Counted from the stretch's first letter, positions 1 through 8,514 are shown. The stretch: 61,722 nt of DNA from Actinomycetes bacterium (GCA_025464025.1 JAODBP010000236.1:1-61722), one strand, 5' to 3'. The notes: generated from the sequence alone by a model not told the origin. Numbers and translations: made by a program.

Positions 1-2
1 CG

Positions 3-665
3 GCGGCGGCGTCGTCCGAGACCGTGGCGCTGGCGCCCGATCTCGGTGCCCTGGGCGCGGCCGTCGCCGTCGATGCCGCCGGCGCCGAGCAGGCCCTGGT
101 GCTGCTCGACGGCCACGTGCTGGCCGAGGCTCCGATCGAAGGCGTGGTGGAGGGCGTCGACCTGACCCGGCCCTCGGCCCGGGTCGGGCCGGCCACGCCG
201 ATCGGGGAGGTCGGCGACCTGACGGCGTGGACGGCGCTGGGCCTGGCCCTCACCAGCGCCGAGCTGGTCGGCACCATGCGCGGCGCCGTCGACCTCGCCG
301 TCACCTACGCCAAGGACCGCGAGCAGTACGGCACCGCCATCGGTTCGTTCCAGGCCGTCCAGCACCTCCTCGCCGACGCGTTCACCCTGATGGAGGGGTC
401 GCGCAGCATCGCCCTCCACGCCGCGTGGGCGGTCGACGCCCTGCCGGCTGACGTCGCCCTCGCCGCCGCTGCTGTGGCGAAGGCGTACTGCGCCCGGTCG
501 GCGCGCGCCGTGTGCGAGACGGCGATCCAGGTGCACGGCGGCATCGGCAACACGTGGGAGTGCCTGGCCCACGTCCACCTCCGCCGGGCGCTGCTGTCGA
601 CCGAGGTGCTCGGCGGCGTCGGCCCGAGCCTCGACCGCGTGCTGGAGCACCATGGACTTCGCTGA
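3..665 (+). CDS. Acyl-CoA dehydrogenase, C-terminal part (5' truncated by window edge)
   Basis: The reading frame is open to the left edge, so the true start lies upstream. The visible part contains the C-terminal helical-bundle domain of an acyl-CoA dehydrogenase: 'TAWTALGLALTSAELVGTMRGAVDLAVTYAKDREQYG' in pieces, then 'IGSFQAVQHLLAD' and 'IQVHGGIGNTWE', which are the classical FAD/substrate-contact blocks. It ends 14 bp inside the next acyl-CoA dehydrogenase, so the two are translationally coupled. Adjacent ACAD pairs in actinobacterial steroid side-chain degradation form heterotetramers, each subunit giving half of the active site; a similar arrangement here is inference. It is likely the small partner of a FadE-type pair. 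Confidence 0.85.
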   Translation, partial: AAASSETVALAPDLGALGAAVAVDAAGAEQALVLLDGHVLAEAPIEGVVEGVDLTRPSARVGPATPIGEVGDLTAWTALGLALTSAELVGTMRGAVDLAVTYAKDREQYGTAIGSFQAVQHLLADAFTLMEGSRSIALHAAWAVDALPADVALAAAAVAKAYCARSARAVCETAIQVHGGIGNTWECLAHVHLRRALLSTEVLGGVGPSLDRVLEHHGLR

Positions 666-1743
666 CTCGCCGGCCGAGGCCGAGTTCCGCCAGCGCCTCC
701 GGGTGTGGCTCCGGGACAACGACCCCGGCCTCCCGGCGTCGTCCACCGAGGACGCCTACTGGGCCGGCCAGGCCCGCTGGCACCAGTCGCTCTACGACGG
801 CGGGTTCTTCGGCCTGTCGTGGCCCACGGCGATCGGCGGCCAGGAGCTGCCCAGCGTCTACGACGTGATCCTCGACGAGGAGCTGGCCGCCGCCGGCAGC
901 CCGCCCCGACCGAGCCTCGGCTACCTGGTGCAGGGGATCCTCCACCACGCGTCCGACGAGATCCAGCAGCGGTTCCTGCCCGGCATCGTCAACGGCCGCG
1001 ACCGCTGGTGCCAGGGCTTCAGCGAACCCGACGCTGGCTCCGACCTGGCCTCGCTGCGCACGCGGGCCGACCGGGACGGCGACGAGTACGTGCTGACGGG
1101 GCACAAGGTCTGGACCAGCTACTCCGACGACGCCGACTGGTGCCTGGTGCTGGCCCGCACCGACCACGACGTGCCCAAGCACAAGGGCATCTCCGCCTTC
1201 GCCGTGCCCATGGGCCAGCCCGGCATCGAGCGGCGCCCGTTGAAGATGATCAACGGCATCACCAAGGAGTTCGGCGAGGTGCTCTTCGACCGGGCCCGGG
1301 TGCCGGCCGCCAACATGATCGGCGAGCCGGGTGAGGGGTGGCCGCTGGCCATGACCGTCGTCAGCCACGAGCGGGAGCCGGGCGAGCTGGGCTACGTGGC
1401 CCGCTACCGCAAGACGGTCAAGGAGCTCGTCGCCACCGGGCCGGCCGACGTCGAGCGGCGGCGGGACCTGGTGTGGGCGATCATCGAGACCGAGATGCTG
1501 CGCCACCACGTGAGCCGACGCCTGTCCGACCGGCTCGACGGCGTCTCCCACGGCCCCGAGGGCTCGGTCGACAAGCTGCTCATGACGTGGACCGAGCAGA
1601 CCGTCGGTCACGCGGCACTCGCCATCGGCGGTGAGGCGGGCATGAAGACCTACCTCTACAGCCGGGCCCAGAGCGTCATGGGCGGGACCTCGCAGATCCA
1701 ACGAAACCTGATCGCCCGACGAATCCTGGGGTTGCCGACATGA
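652..1743 (+). CDS. Acyl-CoA dehydrogenase (large partner of a pair)
   Basis: A 363-residue flavoprotein expected to oxidise an acyl-CoA to the 2,3-enoyl-CoA. It has 'WCQGFSEPDAGSDLASLRTRA' elements near residues 117-137 (FAD and acyl-CoA contacts), 'GHKVWTSYSDDADW' next, and the C-terminal 'MGGTSQIQRNLIARRILG' block that normally binds FAD. The ATG at 652 overlaps the end of the preceding partial ACAD, and the stop overlaps the next gene by four bases (ATGA). Coupling to an enoyl-CoA hydratase and a P450 indicates a beta-oxidation step on a bulky CoA thioester. The true substrate cannot be read from the sequence. Confidence 0.9.
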   Translation: MDFADSPAEAEFRQRLRVWLRDNDPGLPASSTEDAYWAGQARWHQSLYDGGFFGLSWPTAIGGQELPSVYDVILDEELAAAGSPPRPSLGYLVQGILHHASDEIQQRFLPGIVNGRDRWCQGFSEPDAGSDLASLRTRADRDGDEYVLTGHKVWTSYSDDADWCLVLARTDHDVPKHKGISAFAVPMGQPGIERRPLKMINGITKEFGEVLFDRARVPAANMIGEPGEGWPLAMTVVSHEREPGELGYVARYRKTVKELVATGPADVERRRDLVWAIIETEMLRHHVSRRLSDRLDGVSHGPEGSVDKLLMTWTEQTVGHAALAIGGEAGMKTYLYSRAQSVMGGTSQIQRNLIARRILGLPT

Positions 1744-2513
1744 GCACGAACGTGATCGAGATCGAGAACGACGGGGCGGTCCGGATCGTCCGGCTCAACC
1801 GGCCCGACGAGCTCAACGCCACCAACCACGAGCTGCACCGGGCCCTGGCCGACCTGTGGCCCCAGCTCGACGCCGACCTCGATGCGCGGGCCGTGGTGCT
1901 CACCGGCAACGGCCGGGCCTTCTCGGCCGGTGGCGACTTCAACTACATCGACGAGCTCACCAAGGACGAGGCCCTCCGCAAGCAGACGCTGATCGACGGC
2001 AAGGCGATCGTCACCGGCATGGTGAAGTGCCGGGTGCCGGTGGTCGCCGCCGTCAACGGCCCGGCCGTCGGCCTCGGGTGCAGCCTGGTCGCCCTCTCCG
2101 ACATCGTGTTCATGGCCGAGAGCGCCCACCTCGCCGACCCCCACGTCGCCATCGGGCTGGTGGCGGCCGACGGCGGACCGATCACCTGGCCGCTGCTGAT
2201 GAGCTTGCAGCTGGCCAAGGAGTACGCCCTCACCGGTGACCGCATCCCGGCGGCGCGGGCGGCGCAGATCGGGCTGGTGAACCACGTGTGCCCCGACGGC
2301 GAGGTCGTCGAGCAGGCGCTGGCCTGCGCCCACCGCATCGCCAAGCTGCCGGCCCGGGCGACCGAGGACACCAAGCGCATCCTCAACCTCCACCTCGAGC
2401 GGGCCGTGCTGTCGACCATCGACTACGCCCTGAGCGCCGAGGACCGCTCGTTCCAGTCGCCCGAGCTGCGAGCCAACCTCGACCGCTTCCTGGCGCCGAA
2501 GGAACCGAAGTGA
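1740..2513 (+). CDS. Enoyl-CoA hydratase/isomerase family protein
   Basis: A 257-residue crotonase-fold protein. The oxyanion-hole segments are visible: 'LTGNGRAFSAGGDFNYID' (residues about 55-72) and 'AAVNGPAVGLGCSLVALSDIVFMAES' (about 101-126). It begins at the ATG in the ATGA overlap with the upstream ACAD and ends overlapping the P450 start (GTGA), so all three are probably co-translated. The expected reaction is hydration of the enoyl-CoA made by the ACAD pair, but crotonases also include isomerases and thioesterases. The second catalytic glutamate of classical hydratases is not obvious, so the exact chemistry is open. Confidence 0.88.
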   Translation: MSTNVIEIENDGAVRIVRLNRPDELNATNHELHRALADLWPQLDADLDARAVVLTGNGRAFSAGGDFNYIDELTKDEALRKQTLIDGKAIVTGMVKCRVPVVAAVNGPAVGLGCSLVALSDIVFMAESAHLADPHVAIGLVAADGGPITWPLLMSLQLAKEYALTGDRIPAARAAQIGLVNHVCPDGEVVEQALACAHRIAKLPARATEDTKRILNLHLERAVLSTIDYALSAEDRSFQSPELRANLDRFLAPKEPK

Positions 2514-3790
2514 GCGACTTCGACGCCGTCGACTTCTTCCGGTCGCGCGACTTCGTCGAGGACCCGTACCCCTACTTCGAGCACCTCCGCTCGCAGTGCC
2601 CGGTGCAGCGCGAGCCCCACCACGACGTGGTGATGGTGACCGGCTACGAGGAGGCCCTCGCCGTCTACCACGACGTGGCGACGTGGTCGTCGTGCAACTC
2701 GGTGACCGGTCCGTTCCCCGGCTTCCCCGTGCCGCTGGAGGGGGACGACGTCACCGACCTCATCGTCGAGCACCGCGACGCCCTCCCGATGAGCGACCAG
2801 CTCCCGACCATGGACCCGCCGGCGCACAAGGAGCACCGCGGTCTGCTGATGCGGCTGCTCACCCCCAAGCGCCTCAAGGAGAACGAGGCGTCGATGTGGG
2901 ACCTGGCCGACCGCCAGCTCGACGGCTTCGTCGAGCGCGGCGGGTGCGAGCTCGTGCGCGACTTCGCCGCCCCCTTCACGTTGCTCGTCATCGCCGACCT
3001 CCTCGGGATCCCCGAAGCCGACCGGCCGCGGTTCCGCGACGTCCTCCAGGGCGCCCACCGCCCGAAGGAGGGGCTGGGCAGCACCGGCGACGACACGCTG
3101 AGCCACAGCCCGCTCGAGTTCCTCTACGGCGAGCTCACGTCCTACGTCGAGGACCGCCGGCGGTCGCCGCAGGCCGACGTGCTGACCGGCCTGGCCATCG
3201 CCACCTTCCCTGACGGCTCGACGCCCGAGATCCTCGACGTGGTCCGGGTCGCCGCCAACCTGTTCGGCGCCGGCCAGGAGACCACCGTCCGCCTCCTCTC
3301 CTCGGCGCTGTGGTTCCTCGCCGAGGATCCCGAGCTCCAGCAGCGCCTCCGCGACCAGCGCGACCTCATCCCGAACTTCATCGAGGAGGTGCTGCGGGTG
3401 GAGAGCCCGGTGAAGGGCGACTTCCGCCTGTCGCGGGTGCCGACGACGGTGGGCGGCGTCGACCTGCCGGCCGGCACCACGGTGATGGTCGTGAACGCCG
3501 CCGCCAACCGCGACCCGCGTCGCTTCGAGTGCCCGGCCGACTTCCGGGTCGACCGGCCCAACGCCCGGGAGCACGTCGCCTTCGGGCACGGCGCCCACTT
3601 CTGCCCGGGGGCGCCGCTGGCCCGGGCCGAGGGTCGCGTCGCCCTGGAGCGCGTGCTCGACCGGATGCACGACATCCGCATCTCGGAGGCGCACCACGGC
3701 CCGCCCGGCGCCCGCCGCTTCGCCTACGCCCCCACCTACATCCTCCGCGGCCTCAACCAGCTGCACCTCGACTTCACGCCCGCCCCCTGA
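2510..3790 (+). CDS. Cytochrome P450
   Basis: A 426-residue bacterial P450 starting at the GTG overlapping the previous stop. It carries the I-helix oxygen-activation motif 'AGQETT' (residues 254-259), the ExxR pair in 'EEVLR' (292-296), and the heme loop 'FGHGAHFCPG' with Cys365 as the iron ligand. The length is normal for soluble class I P450s, so electrons would come from separate ferredoxin and reductase. It is the last gene of the ACAD-ACAD-ECH operon and its stop codon lies in the outer arm of a strong bidirectional hairpin. Hydroxylation of a steroid- or terpenoid-like substrate is inferred from neighbours only. Confidence 0.95.
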   Translation: MSDFDAVDFFRSRDFVEDPYPYFEHLRSQCPVQREPHHDVVMVTGYEEALAVYHDVATWSSCNSVTGPFPGFPVPLEGDDVTDLIVEHRDALPMSDQLPTMDPPAHKEHRGLLMRLLTPKRLKENEASMWDLADRQLDGFVERGGCELVRDFAAPFTLLVIADLLGIPEADRPRFRDVLQGAHRPKEGLGSTGDDTLSHSPLEFLYGELTSYVEDRRRSPQADVLTGLAIATFPDGSTPEILDVVRVAANLFGAGQETTVRLLSSALWFLAEDPELQQRLRDQRDLIPNFIEEVLRVESPVKGDFRLSRVPTTVGGVDLPAGTTVMVVNAAANRDPRRFECPADFRVDRPNAREHVAFGHGAHFCPGAPLARAEGRVALERVLDRMHDIRISEAHHGPPGARRFAYAPTYILRGLNQLHLDFTPAP

Positions 3791-3848
3791 CCGAACTGGC
3801 GACGGATTGACAACACAAACGTTGTCAATCCGTCGCCAGTTCGCTCAG
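3787..3848. terminator. Bidirectional hairpin terminator between convergent genes
   Basis: Arms 3787-3814 and 3821-3848 are inverted complements over 28 bp with a single mismatch (3791/3844) around a 6-nt loop (3815-3820). The inner 23 bp pair perfectly. The outer ends contain the stop codons of both flanking convergent genes (TGA at 3788-3790 on plus; TGA read from 3847-3845 on minus). There is no clear U-tract, so intrinsic termination by the classical route is unproven, but the location fits a shared terminator. Confidence 0.75.
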
Positions 3849-4603
3849 AGGGGGAGGAGCGGGGGGAGGGTGCGGGTGGCGATGAGGTCGTCGCCCAGCG
3901 ACTTCGTGAGCGAGCGGGCGCTGCCGAGGAGCTGGTCGAGGACGAGCGTGCGGCGGACGAAGCGGTGGAGGTCGTGCTCGGTGGTGAAGCCGATGCCGGC
4001 CAGCACCTGCTGGCAGTGGCGGGCGACGGTGCGGGCGCCCCGGCCGGCGAGGGCCTTGGCCATCGCGGCGGTGACCGGCGTGCCGTCGAGCCATGCCGCC
4101 TCCAACATGGCCTCGGCCGTCTCGATGGCGACCAGCGCCTCGGCCAGCCGGTGGCGGACGGCCTGGAACTGGGCGATGGGCTGGCCGAACTGCTCCCGCT
4201 CCAGAGCGTGGGTGCGGGCCAGGGCCAGCATCGTGCGGGACGCGCCCACCAGCTCGTGGCCGAGGGCGATCTGCCCGAGCCGGAGGTCGCCGGCCCATCC
4301 CTCGACGGCGTCGACCTCCACGAGCCCGAGTGCCGGGTCGACGCCACCGATCGGTCGGCCCTCGCCGCCGAGGCGGACCCAGGTCGGGCCGAGCGGCAGC
4401 GCATCGGCCCCCACGACGAGGTGGAGGGCGCGGGACCGGGCCCCGGCCTCGCCCTGCAGGCTGAACAGCACCGAGATCGCCGCCTCGGGCTCATCGGCCA
4501 TCGCCTCGACCCAGCCCAGGTCGGCGAGGGCGGCATCGACGTCGTCGGCACCCACCGCGCCCCGCACCGACCGGGCGAACAGCTCGAGGTCGTCGGCGTC
4601 CAT
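3845..4603 (-). CDS. Short acyl-CoA dehydrogenase subunit
   Basis: A 252-residue ACAD-like protein, much shorter than the usual 370-400. A reduced N-terminal region is followed by the C-terminal helical domain: 'LGHELVGASRTMLALARTHALEREQFGQPIAQFQAVRHRLAEAL' in blocks at about residues 115-158 and 'VLAGIGFTTEHDLHRFVRRTLVLDQLLGS'. Its ATG overlaps the stop of the upstream 376-residue ACAD (TGATG), so it should be made together with it. It is most likely the minor subunit of a heteromeric ACAD. The expected catalytic glutamate is not clear, so it may have a structural or partial active-site role. Confidence 0.85.
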   Translation of the reverse strand: MDADDLELFARSVRGAVGADDVDAALADLGWVEAMADEPEAAISVLFSLQGEAGARSRALHLVVGADALPLGPTWVRLGGEGRPIGGVDPALGLVEVDAVEGWAGDLRLGQIALGHELVGASRTMLALARTHALEREQFGQPIAQFQAVRHRLAEALVAIETAEAMLEAAWLDGTPVTAAMAKALAGRGARTVARHCQQVLAGIGFTTEHDLHRFVRRTLVLDQLLGSARSLTKSLGDDLIATRTLPPLLPL

Positions 4604-5733
4604 CAGCGGTCGTTCCCGAGGTCGAGGAGGCGGCGGGCGATGATGTTGCGCTGGATCTCGGCGCTGCCGCCGTAGATCGTGGCCGCCCGCGAGTAGAGGT
4701 AGCCGGAGCGCCACCGGGCGCTCACCGCGTCGTCGCCCGTGGTCACCTCGAGGGGCAGGCCGTCGGCGACGAGGTCGTAGACGGCCTGCTCGGCGCTGGC
4801 CACGAGCACCTTGTCGATCGACGTCTCGGCGCCGAGGCGCTCGCCCCGGTGGAGCCGGTGCTGGGTGCCGCGCGATCGGGCACGGAAGGCGTACAGGAGC
4901 TGGGTCACCTCGCCGACCTGCACCGGGTCGAGGGCACCGGGCGGGGCGGCGTCGAGCACCTCCTGGAGGCGGCGGTGCAGGTAGGCGGCCCGGTGCCACA
5001 GCGCCGTGCTGCGCTCGAAGGGCAGCAGGTCCATGGCGACGGCCCACCCCTGGCCCTCGTCGCCGAGCGTGCGGTCGAACGGCACGGCCACGTCGTCGAA
5101 GAACACCTCGGAGAAGTCGGGGTGGCCGTGCATCGCGCCGATCGGCCGGATGCTGATGCCGGGGGAGTCCATGTCGACGAAGAGGGCGGTGATGCCCCGG
5201 TGGGCCGACTCGACCGTGCCGGTCCGGGTCAGCAGCACGCAGCGCTGGGCGAACTGGGCCAGGCTGGTCCAGACCTTCTGGCCGGTGACCCGCCACCCGT
5301 CGTCGGTGCGGGTGGCCCGGCAGGCGAGCGAGGCGAGGTTGCTGCCGGTGCCCGGCTCGGAGAAGCCCTGGCACCACGTCTCGTCGCCGCGCAGGAGCCG
5401 GGGCACCATCGTCGCCGCCAGCTCGGGCGTGGCGTAGTCGATCATCGTCGGCGCCAGCACCTCGGTCATCGAGTAGATGCCGGGCTCGACGAAGTCGCCC
5501 GACGTGAGCGCCTCGCCGAGGTAGGCCCGGAGCAGCGTCGAGCCGCCGAGGCCGCCGATCGCCTCGGGCCAGCCCCACCGCATCCAGCCGGCGTCGTAGG
5601 CCAGCCGCTTCACCTTCGACAGGTGGGCCATCTGCTCGTCGAGCGACTCGACCCGGGTGCGGTCGGGCGTCAGCTCGTCGCGGTTCGCGTCGAGCCAGGC
5701 ATCGAGCGAGGTGCGGAACTCGTCGAGCTCCAT
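4603..5733 (-). CDS. Acyl-CoA dehydrogenase (full-length partner)
   Basis: A 376-residue acyl-CoA dehydrogenase. Recognisable blocks are 'WCQGFSEPGTGSNLASL', 'GQKVWTSLAQFAQRCVLLTRT' and the C-terminal 'IYGGSAEIQRNIIARRLLDLG'. Start ATG overlaps the upstream SnoaL-like gene's stop and its own stop overlaps the start of the short ACAD, forming a tightly coupled three-gene minus-strand operon. It probably pairs with the 252-residue ACAD as an FAD-binding heteromer acting on a bulky acyl-CoA. Confidence 0.9.
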   Translation of the reverse strand: MELDEFRTSLDAWLDANRDELTPDRTRVESLDEQMAHLSKVKRLAYDAGWMRWGWPEAIGGLGGSTLLRAYLGEALTSGDFVEPGIYSMTEVLAPTMIDYATPELAATMVPRLLRGDETWCQGFSEPGTGSNLASLACRATRTDDGWRVTGQKVWTSLAQFAQRCVLLTRTGTVESAHRGITALFVDMDSPGISIRPIGAMHGHPDFSEVFFDDVAVPFDRTLGDEGQGWAVAMDLLPFERSTALWHRAAYLHRRLQEVLDAAPPGALDPVQVGEVTQLLYAFRARSRGTQHRLHRGERLGAETSIDKVLVASAEQAVYDLVADGLPLEVTTGDDAVSARWRSGYLYSRAATIYGGSAEIQRNIIARRLLDLGNDR

Positions 5734-6167
5734 CAACCGGCGGTGGGGACCGGCCGGGTCGGGTCGTGGGCGCGGCCCGAGTCGTGGGCGCCGCTCTTGC
5801 GGAGGAAGGTCATCGCTCGGGTCTGCAGTCGCCAGCCACCATCGGTCCGACGATAGGTGTCGGTGTACCAACCGATCCGCATGTCGTGGGTCTTCTGCTC
5901 GACGAAGCAGAGCGGCTGCTGGCCCGTGCCGGTGTCGCCGTCGAGCTCGAGCACGGCGGGCCCGACCATGAACAGCCCCTTCGGCGCGGCGGCCACCAGG
6001 GCGGGGAAGTCGGCCAGGGGGTAGACGTCGCCGAAGGCGCTGTAGGTGCCGTCCGGGGTGAACACGTCCATGACCGACTCCACGTCGTCCTTGGTCATGC
6101 CGAGGGCGTACCGCGCGAGCAGCTGCTGGAGCTCGATCACGTCTTCCACGGGCGGGACGGCGGCCAT
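5733..6167 (-). CDS. SnoaL-like / nuclear transport factor 2-fold protein
   Basis: A 144-residue protein with SnoaL_4-type features: 'IELQQLLARYALGMTKDDVESVMDVF' helix in the N-terminal half, 'PDGTYSAFGDVYP', and near the end 'DMRIGWYTDTYRRTDGGWRLQTR'. Such proteins are small cone-shaped hydratases or isomerases, often with steroid or polyketide-like ligands. The ATG at 6167 was chosen because the divergent promoter begins right upstream. It is first in an operon with two ACADs, so a hydratase or isomerase role in the same catabolic sequence is likely. The family is too diverse to name the substrate. Confidence 0.8.
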   Translation of the reverse strand: MAAVPPVEDVIELQQLLARYALGMTKDDVESVMDVFTPDGTYSAFGDVYPLADFPALVAAAPKGLFMVGPAVLELDGDTGTGQQPLCFVEQKTHDMRIGWYTDTYRRTDGGWRLQTRAMTFLRKSGAHDSGRAHDPTRPVPTAG

Positions 6168-6177
6168 GGGCGCGGAC

Positions 6178-6192
6178 GATAACGGAGTTCTC
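6178..6192. promoter_or_regulatory. Candidate TetR operator (6-3-6 palindrome)
   Basis: GATAAC-GGA-GTTCTC sits between the divergent SnoaL-like gene (start 6167) and the AhpD-like gene (start 6253). It matches a motif seen at six other promoters in this region, with the rule GAKAAY, 3-bp spacer, RTTCTC or its mirror. The binding protein is not known. Confidence 0.55.
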
Positions 6193-6252
6193 CTGTAGTG
6201 GCAACGCGCCTGGCGGGCGTGCCATGCTGCCGCTGCTGCGAGAAGGAGAGCT

Positions 6253-6870
6253 GTGACGCTGGAACACCCCACCACGCCCGGGCCGCGCATCCCCCCGATC
6301 CCGCCCAAGGAGTGGCCCGAGGGCATGCGGGCGGCCATGGCCGCCATGCGCCCGGCCAACCCCCGCCACCCGTTCCCGGTGCAGGACCCCAGCCGGCCCA
6401 AGGCGCTCAACGTCCTCGGCACCTTCGCCCACCACCCCGACCTGGCGACGGCGTACCACGGGCTCACCGGCCACGCCCTGTTCGGCACGACGTTGTCGAC
6501 CCGGCACCGGGAGGTGATCGTCCTCCGCGTCGCGGCCGTGCGCGAGGCCGAGTACGAGTGGCGCCAGCACGTCATCCTCGCCGGGGACGCCGGCCTGTCG
6601 CCCGAGGAGATCGAGCGCATCGCCGAGGGCCCCGACGCCGACGGCTTCGACCCGCTCGAACGGGCGATGGTGCGGGCCGTCGACGAGCTCGTCGCCGACG
6701 CCACCATCACCGACGAGACCTGGGCCACCCTCGCCGCTGCGCTCGACGAGCAGCAGCTCCTCGACCTCGTCTTCACCGTCGGCACCTACGACGTGCTGGC
6801 CATGGTGATGCGGACCTTCCGCATCGAGCTGGACGACGATCTCGCCAACTGGAAACGCTCTTCTCACTAG
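6253..6870 (+). CDS. Carboxymuconolactone decarboxylase/AhpD-like family protein
   Basis: A 205-residue alpha-helical protein of the CMD/AhpD fold. The signature helix is 'HREVIVLRVAAVREAEYEWRQH' (about residues 83-104), where the usual E-x-x-x-C-x-x-H is replaced by 'EYEWRQH': the glutamate and histidine remain but no redox CxxC exists. That argues against peroxidase activity and for the non-redox CMD branch, common next to catabolic clusters. The GTG start has a good Shine-Dalgarno (aaggag at 6243-6248). A shared operator lies in the divergent promoter. Confidence 0.8.
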   Translation: MTLEHPTTPGPRIPPIPPKEWPEGMRAAMAAMRPANPRHPFPVQDPSRPKALNVLGTFAHHPDLATAYHGLTGHALFGTTLSTRHREVIVLRVAAVREAEYEWRQHVILAGDAGLSPEEIERIAEGPDADGFDPLERAMVRAVDELVADATITDETWATLAAALDEQQLLDLVFTVGTYDVLAMVMRTFRIELDDDLANWKRSSH

Positions 6871-6889
6871 AAGAGACGCGTGCTATCGT
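6851..6889 (+). promoter_or_regulatory. Operator and leaderless -10 of the Rieske oxygenase gene
   Basis: GGAAAC-GCT-CTTCTC (6851-6865) matches the shared 15-bp motif. A second inverted repeat, CTCTTCT-N4-AGAAGAG (6858-6875), overlaps it and the stop codon of the upstream gene. A -10 hexamer TATCGT lies at 6884-6889, six bases before the ATG at 6896, so the mRNA would be leaderless. A repressor here would cover the -35 region. Confidence 0.55.
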
Positions 6890-6895
6890 CTGGGG

Positions 6896-8179
6896 ATGCC
6901 GAAGTTCAACAAGCCCGAAGAGGGGTCGTGGACCGAGCACTTCGGGCTGGCGACCACCCCGTCGAGCTACGACGACTCGATCTCCCCGGACTTCTTCGAG
7001 CTCGAGCGCGATGCCATCTTCCGCAAGACGTGGCTCAACGTCGGCCGGGTCGAGCAGCTCCCGCGCAACGGCACGTTCTTCACCAAGGAGCTCGACGCGG
7101 CCCGCACCGCGGTCATCCTCGTGCGGGACATGGCCGGCGAGGTCCGGGCCTTCCACAACATGTGCCGCCACCGCGGCAACAAGCTGGTGTGGAACGACTT
7201 CCCCCGCGAGGAGACCAGCGGCGTCTGCCGCCAGTTCACCTGCAAGTACCACGGGTGGCGCTACGGCCTCGAGGGCGACCTGAACTTCGTCCAGCAGGAG
7301 CAGGAGTTCTTCGACCTCGACAAGGCCGCCTTCGGGCTGGTGCCGGTCAAGGTCGACGTCTGGGAGGGGTTCATCTTCGTGAACCTCGACCCCGACGCGC
7401 AGCCGCTGCGGGACTCCATGGGTCGCCTCGGCGCCGGGATCGAGGGCTACCGGTTCGACCTCATGACCCAGAAGCACACGTACCGGGCGGAGATCGGCGC
7501 CAACTGGAAGCTCTTCATCGACGCCTTCATGGAGTTCTACCACGCGCCTGTTCTGCACGCGAAGCAGGCCACCGAGGAGGAGTCGCGCAAGCTCCAGGGG
7601 TACGGCTACGAGGCCCTGCACTACGACGTCGACGGCCCCCACGCCATGGTCTCGTCGTGGGGTGGCATGTCGCCGCCGAAGGACCTGAGCATGGTCAAGC
7701 CGATCGAGCGGGTGCTCGAGAGCGGCCTGTTCGGCCCGTGGGAGGGCCCCGACGTGGGCGACCTCCCGCCCGGCGTGAACCCGTCGCGCCACCCGGCCTG
7801 GGGCATCGACTCGTTCCTCTTCTTCCCGAACTTCATGCTGCTGCTCTGGAAGCCGAACTGGTACCTCACATACCACTACTGGCCGACGTCCTACAACACC
7901 CACATCTTCGAGACGTCGCTGTACTTCGCGCCGCCGCAGAACGCCTTCGAGCGCCTCCAGCAGGAGCTCGCGGTGGTGACGTTCAAGGAGTACGCCCTCC
8001 AGGACGGCAACACCCTCGAGGCGACCCAGTCGATGATCGAGACCCGCACGGTGACCGAGTTCCCCCTGTGCGACCAGGAGGTCATGCTCCGGCACCTCCA
8101 CACCGTCACCAAGCAGCACGTCGCCGACCACCTGCAGGCCCAGTCCGGCACGCCGGTGCGGGTCTCGGCCGCGTCGTGA
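6896..8179 (+). CDS. Rieske non-heme iron oxygenase, alpha (terminal oxygenase) subunit
   Basis: A 427-residue aromatic-ring-hydroxylating-dioxygenase-type protein. The Rieske [2Fe-2S] ligands are Cys90-x-His92 ('CRHRGN') and Cys116-x2-His119 ('CKYHGWRYG'). The mononuclear iron site is seen in 'FMEFYHAPVLH' with His216 and His221. It would insert oxygen into a substrate, taking electrons from a flavin/ferredoxin reductase; a suitable candidate is encoded at 11845-12864. The start is fixed by the TATCGT -10 six bases upstream and the lack of a Shine-Dalgarno. The substrate may be a steroid or aromatic acid, by context only. Confidence 0.93.
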   Translation: MPKFNKPEEGSWTEHFGLATTPSSYDDSISPDFFELERDAIFRKTWLNVGRVEQLPRNGTFFTKELDAARTAVILVRDMAGEVRAFHNMCRHRGNKLVWNDFPREETSGVCRQFTCKYHGWRYGLEGDLNFVQQEQEFFDLDKAAFGLVPVKVDVWEGFIFVNLDPDAQPLRDSMGRLGAGIEGYRFDLMTQKHTYRAEIGANWKLFIDAFMEFYHAPVLHAKQATEEESRKLQGYGYEALHYDVDGPHAMVSSWGGMSPPKDLSMVKPIERVLESGLFGPWEGPDVGDLPPGVNPSRHPAWGIDSFLFFPNFMLLLWKPNWYLTYHYWPTSYNTHIFETSLYFAPPQNAFERLQQELAVVTFKEYALQDGNTLEATQSMIETRTVTEFPLCDQEVMLRHLHTVTKQHVADHLQAQSGTPVRVSAAS

Positions 8180-8189
8180 GGAGCGCCTG

Positions 8190-8513
8190 ATGTCGACCCT
8201 GCCCCCCGACTTCGCCGACCTGGAGCCCTACGCCGACTGGGCCCTCCCGAGCGAGGGCGACCGCTACGCCAAGCGGCTCGAGTCCTCGATGGACGAGCTC
8301 CAGGCGTTCTACGACGCCGTGTTCCCCCGGCTGGCCGAGAGCACCGACTACCTCCGGGGCGTCGCCTACGAGGGGATGTCCGACGAGGACCAGCACCTGC
8401 TCTGGCTGTTCGCCGCCCTGGTGACCGTGTCGTTCCCGGTCGAGGTGTGGCGCCAGCCGCGGGTGCCCGACAGCGGCGCGTCCAGCGTCGACGTCGTCGT
8501 CGAACCGGCCTGA
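8190..8513 (+). CDS. Small conserved-looking protein after the Rieske oxygenase
   Basis: A 107-residue acidic protein of unknown function starting ten bases after the Rieske gene's stop. It has no membrane segment and no metal motif; the centre is helical ('AKRLESSMDELQAFYDAVFPRLAEST', in two halves) and the C-terminus ends 'VDVVVEPA'. Tight spacing suggests co-expression with the oxygenase, possibly as a small accessory (beta-like) subunit, but it does not resemble the classical dioxygenase beta subunit by length. I do not recognise the family. Confidence 0.65.
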   Translation: MSTLPPDFADLEPYADWALPSEGDRYAKRLESSMDELQAFYDAVFPRLAESTDYLRGVAYEGMSDEDQHLLWLFAALVTVSFPVEVWRQPRVPDSGASSVDVVVEPA

Positions 8514-8514
8514 C

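Noticed and set aside
2510..3790. Biosynthetic gene cluster around the P450
   Set aside because: No polyketide, peptide or terpene synthase genes are present; the neighbours are catabolic.
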